A stretch of 64,000 nt of DNA. Origin: Bacteroidia bacterium (GTDB taxonomy: Bacteria; Bacteroidota; Bacteroidia; Bacteroidales; Azobacteroidaceae). The DNA lies in NCBI GenBank assembly GCA_025996895.1, contig BNTW01000003.1:18089-82088 (forward strand), read 5' to 3'. The notes below the pieces were generated by a model. That model saw only the letters and a list, made by a program, of their open reading frames with translations. It was not told the origin of the DNA and made no database searches. This document shows, piece by piece, positions 19,019 through 26,459 of this stretch; positions within the stretch are counted from its first letter, which is position 1, and every line of letters starts with the position of its first letter. The position numbers and the translations under genes were made by a program.

Positions 19019-19494
19019 AAAAGATAACGATAGTAAAAACAATAGTATTCATAAACTTCATCGTAGTTAGTTCGCATAACTTATTTTCTCAGACTGCATG
19101 GAGTGAAGATGTCCGTTTCGGTTGGGATGACTTCGGTTATTCCCAGCCGTCTGCGGGCATTTATAATGTGTGGAATACCGTAGAAACGCAAAATTTTGCG
19201 TCTTTACCATCCATCGGTGGATTTATTTGGGAATCGAATTTCAATTTGTATCAGTGGGAATCGGATTTCAACCTATATCAGACGGATTTCCTGACGATGA
19301 ATAGCAATTGGCTGTTCAGGAACACCGACAGTGGTAAAGAAGATGGCTGGGGCGTGGATACGTCCAACAATGAGCTTATCTCCTTGGCCAATGATGTTCC
19401 GCTGGGCGACGGTGAGTTGCCGCTGTTGCTGGCAGCAGCCGGCTGGGTAATGATAGTGGTATTTAAGAAGTGGAGAGTGAAGAATGGAAAGTGA
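19015..19494 (+). CDS. Small exported protein with PLGDG-type C-terminal membrane tail
   Basis: A 159-residue protein of unknown function. It has an N-terminal signal peptide (to about LFSQ, residue 25) and a middle rich in Trp, Asn and Asp. The C-terminus is tripartite: VPLGDGELP, a hydrophobic stretch LLLAAAGWVMIVVF, and a basic end KKWRVKNGK. This looks like the sorting or anchoring tails in which a short Gly-containing motif precedes a membrane helix and positive residues. The processing enzyme is not in the window. It contains a 27-base tandem duplication (19228-19281) giving WESNFNLYQ/WESDFNLYQ. It overlaps the gene before (4 bases) and after (11 bases), so its translation is coupled to both. 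Confidence 0.72.
   Translation: MKKITIVKTIVFINFIVVSSHNLFSQTAWSEDVRFGWDDFGYSQPSAGIYNVWNTVETQNFASLPSIGGFIWESNFNLYQWESDFNLYQTDFLTMNSNWLFRNTDSGKEDGWGVDTSNNELISLANDVPLGDGELPLLLAAAGWVMIVVFKKWRVKNGK
19228..19281 (+). repeat. 27-base tandem duplication inside the small exported protein gene
   Basis: Units 19228-19254 and 19255-19281 differ at 4 of 27 positions and encode WESNFNLYQ and WESDFNLYQ. The frame is kept, so the duplication adds nine residues. Confidence 0.8.
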
Positions 19495-20599
19495 AAAGGT
19501 AAAATTAAGATGCAGGCTTGCAGTGTTACTTTTCTTGCTGGCCTCGTTTCCTTTGTCCGCCCGCGTGCCGGTGGTAGAGATGGATTTTCCTGCATTGCCT
19601 GCGCGTGCCGGATGGCTCTACTATTTCGAGGGTAGCCGTGCCGACTCGTTGCCGGTCTTGCTCGACGGGCAAGGCAGGGGACGCATCTCACTTCCGGTGG
19701 AAGATTACAAAGGGATGGCTTATTTGCATCTGCAAGATGCAGGCGGAGCTGAATTTGTGCTGGCCGAAGACGTCGTGAAAATGGGAACGGTAGAGTCTCA
19801 ATTCAATACGCAGGCGTTGCGTTTCGATCATTCAAAAGAAAATGAGCGGATTGCGTATCTGTTCGGTCGGCGGGGAAATTTGCTGCAGACGCTGGAATGG
19901 ATAAACAGCGGGTTGGAGAATGACGAATTACAAATTACAAATTACAAATTACGTGGGGCGTTGCAATCCGAAAAGATTGCTGTTGAAAGGGCGTTGCGTG
20001 CGTTTGACGACAGCCTTTCCACTTCGCCGTTCTATGCCGACCGGTTTATGGAATTGAATTTATTCATGGGAGAAATCTACGGTGCGATACAACAACCGGA
20101 TACGGCGAAATTGCCGGCCTTGCGGGCAAAAATCGCCGGCGGCTGGAACGCAGAAGCACTTTACCGTTCGGGACAGTTGTGGAACGAGATGGCGCGTTAT
20201 TATCCCGATATTCTGGCTGCAAGAAATACTCCTGTGAGCAGCACTGCTCCGGCCTTAACCGGGTTGGATAATGACGAAACAACTTACGGAAAACCGGCGA
20301 TAGTGATTTTCTACGACGAGGATTGCAGCCATTGCCGCGAAGAAATAGCTGCCCTGGTGAAGCAATACGACGTGCTGAAAGACACTTACCGGATTATCTC
20401 GGTTTCGTCCGACACAAACATTGAGCGTTTCCGGGTGTTTGCCCCGCTCTATCCCTGGCCGGATCAACTCTGCGACGGACAAGGCGACGAAGGTATTAAT
20501 TTCCGCAATTACAGCGTGGTGGCGACACCCACGATATTCGTTATCGACGCGGCGGGGAAAATTCAAAGCAGAAGCAATAAATTAACAATTAATCAATAA
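19484..20599 (+). CDS. Exported thioredoxin-like protein of the surface operon
   Basis: A 371-residue protein with an N-terminal signal (LAVLLFLLASFPLSA, cleaved near residue 25), an alpha/beta N-terminal section, and a C-terminal thioredoxin fold from about residue 265. FYDEDCSHCREEIAALV carries the CxxC pair (CSHC) and VVATPTIFVID carries the cis-proline loop. This matches the TlpA/DUF5106-like thioredoxins that Bacteroidetes export to the periplasm. A disulfide role in folding the Cys-bearing FISUMP partner is an inference. The stretch ELQITNYKLR (near residue 150) is encoded by an AATTAC-type heptamer array (19925-19952) that is elsewhere intergenic. The gene overlaps its upstream neighbour by 11 bases. 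Confidence 0.78.
   Translation: MESEKVKLRCRLAVLLFLLASFPLSARVPVVEMDFPALPARAGWLYYFEGSRADSLPVLLDGQGRGRISLPVEDYKGMAYLHLQDAGGAEFVLAEDVVKMGTVESQFNTQALRFDHSKENERIAYLFGRRGNLLQTLEWINSGLENDELQITNYKLRGALQSEKIAVERALRAFDDSLSTSPFYADRFMELNLFMGEIYGAIQQPDTAKLPALRAKIAGGWNAEALYRSGQLWNEMARYYPDILAARNTPVSSTAPALTGLDNDETTYGKPAIVIFYDEDCSHCREEIAALVKQYDVLKDTYRIISVSSDTNIERFRVFAPLYPWPDQLCDGQGDEGINFRNYSVVATPTIFVIDAAGKIQSRSNKLTINQ
19925..19952 (+). repeat. Four-unit RAATTAC heptamer array inside a coding sequence
   Basis: GAATTAC followed by three AAATTAC units, translated as part of ELQITNYKLR. Similar AATTACG/AATTCGT strings occur between nuoCD and nuoH and between nuoI and nuoJ, where they are non-coding. Confidence 0.8.
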
Positions 20600-20612
20600 A
20601 AATAATTAGAAA

Positions 20613-23600
20613 ATGAGAAGAATGAAAAAGACAATGATTTTGGCACTGCTGATGCTGGTGGTATCGGCAGGCTTGAAAATGTATGCCCAGGTAACGGTCG
20701 GCAGCGAGAGTCTGCCTCAGGAGTTTTCTTTGCTGGAGTTGGATACCCAATACAACAAGCGGGGACTTCGGTTGCCTCAAATCTCTTCGGCACAGCGCGA
20801 TTCGATCACGCAGACGACGGTATTTCAGAATCAGAAAATCGACAAAGGTCGCGGCCTGACGATTTTCAATACCGACACGAAGTGTTTGGAGTATTGGAAC
20901 GGCACGCGCTGGGTGAGTATCTGTACCGGTACGGCAAATATTGATTTGACGCCGACCCCGCCCACTCCGGGAGCTATTCCCGACACGATACCTGCTATCG
21001 GCGGCGGCCCTTACGGTCCGATTATTCCGGAAGACCACCCAAGACCCGACTGCGGAACGTCGATTCCCTATTCGGTATTGATTGTCAGCGGAAGCGAATT
21101 TACCCATCTCACGATACTCGATCCGGCTACCGGCGCGTTTGAGGTGAGTTTCGACGCCAACAACACAGCCGTAACGCGCACGGCGGTTATCCGGGTGGTG
21201 AATAATTGTACGACGGAATACAAGGATTTTTATATTCCTCAAAAAGGCGACGCTTCGGTGTGCGGTACTTACTCAACCAATCCGGTTGTGGCAGCCAACA
21301 CTACTCCCATCACGCTTTGCGCCAACGGCTCGGTGTATCTCTATGTAACGAATGTAGCCGCTGTGATAGGCTCGGACGATGAAAATAACCTTGTCTGGAG
21401 TCGCGGCGGCGTGGAAATCGGACGCGGCATTTCCTATACGGCTACCACTCCGGGCTCTTACCGCGTGTATGCCGGTGGTATTGGTTGTACGTGTGCGTCG
21501 AACAATATAGTAGTCGAAGCAAGTACATCAACTGCTCCCGATGCTATCGTAACGATTGATGCCCAAAATGCGGGCGTGCTTTGCGGCGGTGCGGGAACAC
21601 TTACGCTAACGGCTTATCCGACTACTTCGCTTAGCGGAGGCGAATCGATTGAATGGTATCGCGACGGCGTACATGTCGGTACAGGTGCTACGTTGAGTGT
21701 AGGTCCTACCGACTTGGGTCATTCTTTCTTTGCTGTCCGTAAAAATGGCGACTGCTATTCGAAGCAATCCAATGTGATTGTTCCGGTAGCCGGAACCGGA
21801 AGCGACCCCAATCCGAGTGCAAGTGATTTTTATGTGAATGGTGTGGCGATGAACGGAACGATTACGATTTGCCCGAATACTGTCCTTTTGCTCACAGTGC
21901 AGAACACGAATCCTTCCTATACTTACACTTGGTCGGTGAATGGTGTTGCACTGACCGGTAGCAGCAGCTCAGCGAGCTACACCGTTCCCTTTGATGCCAC
22001 ACTTTGCGTCATTAGTTGCGTGGTCAGCGGCTCGGGCGTATGTTCCAAATCAGTAACGGTGAATGCGATGCTGAATGTTGCCCAGCCGGTTACTCCGACG
22101 ATTGCTGCCGGCCCTTCGCTGCTTTGCTCGGGAACGACGCTGATGCTTACTGCAAGTCCCGACGCTACTACGGGTCTGGTTTATTTGTGGTATAAAGACG
22201 GCGTATTGGTAAAGACAAGCGCCAACAATACCGACAACACTTATACCGTAACTGCAGGCGGAACTTACACCGTACAGACGCAGATTTCTTCGTGTCTGTC
22301 TTCTCTTTCTGCCGGCCGCACGATTACGCTGGCCAGCCAGCCGACTAACTTGCAATTTACGGTGGCTCCGGCTATTGTGAATCCGGGCGTTGATGCTGTC
22401 TTTACCATCACAGCTACGAATGCATCGGGCTACGACTGGGCGGCTACCGGCACTCCTACGATTACGAAAACCGGCGCTTCGGCTACTATCAACTGGACAA
22501 CTCCTGGCCCTTATGTGGTAACGGCTACTGCAAGCAACGATTGCGGAAGCGCGCAGGTAACGGCTAACGTAACCATTCAGACCAATCAGATGACCACACC
22601 GGTTGTTCTTAACACTGCGGGAACGTGCGGAAACGGTATTCTGTTTTACATACAAACGCCCTACGCCGATATGGCCGATGCCAGCAACTTTGCCTGGACA
22701 GTAACTGCTCCGGCGGGTGTAACCGGTACGGCTCTCGGCAATAAAGGCGAGCAGTTTTTTGTTCCTTATACGAGTACTAACAGTACTGCATATACTGTAT
22801 CTGTGATAGCCAACGGCTCTAAACTTGCGTCAGCGGCGGCGACGGGGACCTTTACCGGTGCAGCCAATGCGTCTTCCAATTTCTTTATCAACGGCAGCGA
22901 CTGCTACGATATTAAGCAAACACAATATGACCCGGCTGTGGTGCAGTGGGGACTTTGGGCTAATCGCGTGCGATTGACGGCCAATAGTAATTATGCTTAC
23001 AGCGTGGGCGGTACGGGAACGGTTACTTCTTATGTCTGGAGCGTTTCCGACCCCGACGGTATATTGACTGCTGCCTCTGTTTCTTCGGTTAACGCTAATA
23101 CGACACAGGGCATCAACATTCAGTTCAAGCCAGATGTGCTGACAGACGCCTGGCTTATCAATCAACCGGCGAACGAGCGCAAGGTGGTTTTGATGTGCGT
23201 AGTAACGACGAGTGGCGGTTGCGTTTATATTGTAACGAAACAGATTAGAGTGGGCGACCGCGACTGTTGTACGGGCTTATCCGACTATGAAGGTACGACT
23301 TATACGACTTATCGTTTTGGTACTGCGGGCTGCTGGATGACTGAAAATCTGGCAACGACTTACAACATGAAGAAGGGCGTGCAATTGACGGATAACAATT
23401 CAACTTCTAACGATCCGCATTATACTACTCAAAAGGTGAATAATACCGGAACAAAAATGAGTTTGTCCGACGTCCGCAATTCCAATTATTTTGGTAACAA
23501 CGAGGGCAAAGTCGGCGTATTCTATAATTGGGCGGCAGCCGTAGGTGCTGCAAACGGAACAGCTGCTCAAAACACAACTACTTATCCTAATATGACCGGT

Positions 23601-24077
23601 ACGACCACAGCCAATGGTCCGTCGAATGCCAATACGGTCAATGAGGATATTTGTCCGACGGGTTGGCATTTGCCGAGCGACGCCGAATGGAGTTTGTTGG
23701 AAAAAGAAATTTCCGCTAACTATACGCAGTATTCCACTTCGTCCACTGCTTCTACTTGGACTGAAGTGTCGGGTACTTATCGCGGTACTCATGGCACGAT
23801 GATGCGTAGCAAAACGCCGGCAACTTTGAATGGCTATATCCAAAATCCGGTCGGTACTTCCAACGTTAAGGAAAAGGGTTTTTCGGTGCTGCTCGTTGGG
23901 TACGCCGGTAGCGGTACTTGGGCCAATTATGGCTTCTACACGTACTACTGGAGTAGTAGTAGCAACAGTGACACGAGTGCGTGGAGGCGGTATCTGAATT
24001 ACGGTACTGCCGGTGTTGCCCGTGGCATCACCCTCAAGGCCAGCTTGTGGAGCGTGCGGTGCAAGAAAAATGAGTAG
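20613..24077 (+). CDS. Large Ig-like/PKD surface protein with C-terminal FISUMP domain
   Basis: A 1154-residue exported protein. After the signal peptide (cleaved after MYAQ, about residue 26) comes the module common to Bacteroidales adhesin-like proteins (GSESLPQEFSLLELD to CLEYWNGTRWVSI, residues 30-108). Several Ig/PKD-like beta repeats of about 85-90 residues follow, marked by Cys plus GSYRVYAGG/GGTYTVQT-type ends. The C-terminal 230 residues form a Fibrobacter succinogenes major paralogous (FISUMP) domain: CWMTENLATTYN, VFYNWAAAVG, CPTGWHLPSDAEWSLLE, then YYWSSSSNSDTSAWRR and LWSVRCKKNE at the end. FISUMP belongs to the C-type-lectin-like/FGE fold group, so ligand binding at the cell surface is likely. 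The last gene of the operon; the right 154-bp repeat starts directly after its stop. Confidence 0.85.
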   Translation: MRRMKKTMILALLMLVVSAGLKMYAQVTVGSESLPQEFSLLELDTQYNKRGLRLPQISSAQRDSITQTTVFQNQKIDKGRGLTIFNTDTKCLEYWNGTRWVSICTGTANIDLTPTPPTPGAIPDTIPAIGGGPYGPIIPEDHPRPDCGTSIPYSVLIVSGSEFTHLTILDPATGAFEVSFDANNTAVTRTAVIRVVNNCTTEYKDFYIPQKGDASVCGTYSTNPVVAANTTPITLCANGSVYLYVTNVAAVIGSDDENNLVWSRGGVEIGRGISYTATTPGSYRVYAGGIGCTCASNNIVVEASTSTAPDAIVTIDAQNAGVLCGGAGTLTLTAYPTTSLSGGESIEWYRDGVHVGTGATLSVGPTDLGHSFFAVRKNGDCYSKQSNVIVPVAGTGSDPNPSASDFYVNGVAMNGTITICPNTVLLLTVQNTNPSYTYTWSVNGVALTGSSSSASYTVPFDATLCVISCVVSGSGVCSKSVTVNAMLNVAQPVTPTIAAGPSLLCSGTTLMLTASPDATTGLVYLWYKDGVLVKTSANNTDNTYTVTAGGTYTVQTQISSCLSSLSAGRTITLASQPTNLQFTVAPAIVNPGVDAVFTITATNASGYDWAATGTPTITKTGASATINWTTPGPYVVTATASNDCGSAQVTANVTIQTNQMTTPVVLNTAGTCGNGILFYIQTPYADMADASNFAWTVTAPAGVTGTALGNKGEQFFVPYTSTNSTAYTVSVIANGSKLASAAATGTFTGAANASSNFFINGSDCYDIKQTQYDPAVVQWGLWANRVRLTANSNYAYSVGGTGTVTSYVWSVSDPDGILTAASVSSVNANTTQGINIQFKPDVLTDAWLINQPANERKVVLMCVVTTSGGCVYIVTKQIRVGDRDCCTGLSDYEGTTYTTYRFGTAGCWMTENLATTYNMKKGVQLTDNNSTSNDPHYTTQKVNNTGTKMSLSDVRNSNYFGNNEGKVGVFYNWAAAVGAANGTAAQNTTTYPNMTGTTTANGPSNANTVNEDICPTGWHLPSDAEWSLLEKEISANYTQYSTSSTASTWTEVSGTYRGTHGTMMRSKTPATLNGYIQNPVGTSNVKEKGFSVLLVGYAGSGTWANYGFYTYYWSSSSNSDTSAWRRYLNYGTAGVARGITLKASLWSVRCKKNE

Positions 24078-24231
24078 ATTGACAATTCTCCCTTTTCTAT
24101 AATTCCACTATTTGCAAAACAAGACCTGTTTTTTTTACAAAAATGACAATACGTGTATTCAAAATGCACATATTGTCATTTTTTTCTTGACATTCAATAG
24201 TAATGAAATAATTGACAAAAAGAATATCCAT
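24078..24231 (+). repeat. 154-bp direct repeat, right copy, with terminator hairpin
   Basis: Near-identical to 16614-16767 and starts right after the TAG of the FISUMP gene. Its hairpin (24142-24180; arms AATGACAATACGTG and CACATATTGTCATT, 13 of 14 paired) is followed by seven T residues and should end transcription of the surface operon. Past the repeat, 24232-24328 holds nothing recognisable before the convergent HAD gene. Confidence 0.9.
24142..24180 (+). terminator. Hairpin terminator of the surface-protein operon
   Basis: Long-arm hairpin followed by a T run, 65 bases after the FISUMP stop codon, inside the right 154-bp repeat. Confidence 0.7.
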
Positions 24232-24328
24232 ATGGAACAGCAACAGAAAATGCCGATGACACGTGGAAGGATGCGGCTACGGATGAAGAGAGATTTCGGG
24301 CTACTTAACCCAAATTTCTGCCCTTTTT

Positions 24329-24961
24329 CTATAAACAAAATATTCCCCGAAAATCTTCGCCATTCACCGGTTGGTAAGTTTTGAAACCGAGTTGCTTGCC
24401 CATTTCGATATTGGCCGTTCCGTCGTCGATAAATAAGGTTTCTTCCGGTATCATTCCGGAATTAGTAATCATTTTTTGAAAAATTTCGGCGTGCGGTTTC
24501 ACACATTTCATTCGATAAGAAAGATACAGTTTGTCGAAATAGTCGGACAAATTTTTTCCGTTTTTGGAAAAAGCGGACGACATCGCCCATTTCATAATCA
24601 CCGGATTCGTATTGCTTAATAGATACAAGCGGAAACCTCGTGCCCGCAAGTCTTCTAACAGGGTCAGTTTGTATTCGGGGCAGTCGGCAATAAAACCGAG
24701 CCAGCCCCATGCGATGTTTTTGTTGGAAATGTATTTGCCGGCTTCTGTCCGTACCGCGTCGTAAAATGCACGTTCCGACAATTTTCCTTCTTCCAATTCC
24801 AAAAAAATACCCTTCTGATGATAAGGATCAAGTAATTCATCCGCGTTTTCCAAGCCGGCAGATTTGAAACGGCGGACTGCTTCGTTCCGGTCTAATGTTA
24901 AAATTACCCCGCCTAAATCGAAAACGATGTTTTTTATTTCTTTCCAATCGAATGTTTGCAT
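24329..24961 (-). CDS. HAD-superfamily phosphatase (subfamily IA, v3-like)
   Basis: A 210-residue haloacid-dehalogenase-type hydrolase. Motif I VFDLGGVILTLD (residues 13-24) lacks the second Asp of the classical DxD; it is DLGG, as in many alpha-D-glucose-1-phosphatase-like members. Motif II is LLSNTNP (about 115), motif III VKPHAEIF (about 153) and motif IV FIDDGTANIEMG (about 176). Small-molecule phosphatase activity is expected; the substrate is unknown. The gene is divergent from the Xaa-Pro aminopeptidase gene, and the two share a palindromic promoter at 24973-24988. Confidence 0.85.
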   Translation of the reverse strand: MQTFDWKEIKNIVFDLGGVILTLDRNEAVRRFKSAGLENADELLDPYHQKGIFLELEEGKLSERAFYDAVRTEAGKYISNKNIAWGWLGFIADCPEYKLTLLEDLRARGFRLYLLSNTNPVIMKWAMSSAFSKNGKNLSDYFDKLYLSYRMKCVKPHAEIFQKMITNSGMIPEETLFIDDGTANIEMGKQLGFKTYQPVNGEDFRGIFCL

Positions 24962-24972
24962 AACAAAATGAT

Positions 24973-24988
24973 TATCTTTGCAAAGATA
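24973..24988. promoter_or_regulatory. Back-to-back divergent -7 elements forming a 16-base palindrome
   Basis: TATCTTTG on the plus strand (24973-24980) abuts its exact reverse complement CAAAGATA (24981-24988). The plus copy points at the aminopeptidase (ATG 25014) and the minus copy at the HAD gene (ATG 24961). The two start sites would lie inside each other's promoter. Confidence 0.6.
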
Positions 24989-25013
24989 TGTTTTTTCTTA
25001 AAATTTAAAGCGT

Positions 25014-26393
25014 ATGTTTGACAAAGAAATTTATATTCGGCGCAGAGCGGAGTTGAAAAAGTCGGTGAAATCGGGAAGAATCTTGTTGTTGGGCAACGGC
25101 GAAGCACCGATGAATTATCGCGGAAACACTTATTCGTTCCGTCAGGACAGTTCATTTTTGTATTATGTGGGCTTGGATACGCCCGGTTTGATGTATCTGC
25201 TGGATATCGACAACGACCGGGAATATTTGCTGGGCGACGAATTGACGCTCGACGATATTATTTGGATGGGCAATTTACCGTCGTTGAAAGAACGGGCAGT
25301 AGCAGTCGGTATTGAAACCATAGTGCCGACTTCCAAACTATCTTCTTTGATAGATTTAAATCGTATAGTCCATTATTTACGGCCGTATCGCTATCGCAAT
25401 CAGCTGATTTTAAGCGAATTATTAAGTAAAAAAAACGATGAAATCCTAAACGGATATTCCGTAGAATTGACGAAAGCGGTGGTCGCCATGCGTTTAATCA
25501 AGTCGAAAGAGGAGTTAATGGAATTGGAAAATGCCGGCAAAATCGGTTATGCGATGCACATTGTCGCCATGAAAATGTGTCAGCCGGGCGTTTCGGAACA
25601 GGAAATCGCCGGAACAATCGAAGGACTGGCAATTGCCGACGGAAACCGTGTTTCGTTCCCAACCATTTTATCCATGAACGGCCAAACGCTTCATAATCAC
25701 GACCATAGCGGAATTTTATCACTCGGCCGGTTGATGTTGTGCGATGCAGGTGCGGAAAACAACAATCACTATGCTTCTGATTTCACGCGGACAACCGCCG
25801 TTGGCGGAAAATATTCGGAAAAACAGAAAAATATACATAACATTGTGTTAGAGGCCTTGAATGCGTCTATTGCAATGGCCAAACCCGGAATTACTTACAA
25901 AAGTGTTCATCGGAATGCCTATAAAATTATTTTTGAGAGCTTGCGCGACTTGGGTTTGGTGAAAGGCGATACGGAAGAAGCCTTGAACGCGGGTGTTCCG
26001 GCGTTGTTCATGCCTCACGGTTTGGGGCATGCTTTAGGTTTGGACGTGCATGACATGGAAGATTTAGGAGAAACGTATGTCGGCTATGACGATGAAATTC
26101 AGCGAGATACGTTGTTCGGCTACAGCAGTCTTCGTTTTGGGAAACGCCTGCAATCCGGTCATGTTTTGACCGTTGAGCCGGGCATTTATTTCGTTCCCCA
26201 GCTGATTGAAAAATGGGAAAAAGAAAAAATCAATGCGGATTTTATCCATTTCAAAGAAGTAAAAAAATACTTGAATTTCGGCGGTATCCGTCTGGAAGAC
26301 GACATTGTAATTACCGATGCCGGTTGTCGGCCGGTGTATGAAGAACGATTGCCGGTAACGATAGAAGAAATTCAAAAAATAATAATTTACTAA
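25014..26393 (+). CDS. pepP: Xaa-Pro aminopeptidase (M24B metallopeptidase)
   Basis: A 459-residue aminopeptidase P that removes an N-terminal residue before proline. The N-terminal creatinase-like domain (residues 1-155, with NYRGNTYSFRQDSSFLYY) is followed by the pita-bread catalytic domain. Metal ligands are seen in order: the two Asp of DAGAENNNHYASDFTR, the His of HGLGHALGLDVHD, the Glu of VEPGIYF and the Glu of IRLEDDIVIT. Cytoplasmic; acts in peptide turnover. Length is normal for PepP. It is transcribed alone from the palindromic promoter it shares with the HAD gene. Confidence 0.94.
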   Translation: MFDKEIYIRRRAELKKSVKSGRILLLGNGEAPMNYRGNTYSFRQDSSFLYYVGLDTPGLMYLLDIDNDREYLLGDELTLDDIIWMGNLPSLKERAVAVGIETIVPTSKLSSLIDLNRIVHYLRPYRYRNQLILSELLSKKNDEILNGYSVELTKAVVAMRLIKSKEELMELENAGKIGYAMHIVAMKMCQPGVSEQEIAGTIEGLAIADGNRVSFPTILSMNGQTLHNHDHSGILSLGRLMLCDAGAENNNHYASDFTRTTAVGGKYSEKQKNIHNIVLEALNASIAMAKPGITYKSVHRNAYKIIFESLRDLGLVKGDTEEALNAGVPALFMPHGLGHALGLDVHDMEDLGETYVGYDDEIQRDTLFGYSSLRFGKRLQSGHVLTVEPGIYFVPQLIEKWEKEKINADFIHFKEVKKYLNFGGIRLEDDIVITDAGCRPVYEERLPVTIEEIQKIIIY

Positions 26394-26403
26394 ATAAATT
26401 TTT

Positions 26404-26411
26404 TACCTTTG
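26404..26411 (+). promoter_or_regulatory. -7 promoter element for the C26-M19 fusion gene
   Basis: TACCTTTG fits TAnnTTTG, 48 bases upstream of the ATG at 26460 and 10 bases after the stop of pepP. Confidence 0.6.
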
Positions 26412-26459
26412 TTTTATTAAAACGAAAGTACAATATTCAGATTAATTTCAATATACGTT

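Noticed and set aside
20613..24077. Complete diversity-generating retroelement
   Set aside because: Only a possible target domain exists; no reverse transcriptase, accessory gene or template repeat is in the window.
24112..24384. 90-residue frame starting in the right 154-bp repeat
   Set aside because: It runs through the terminator hairpin and into the convergent HAD gene; the left repeat copy does not preserve the same product.
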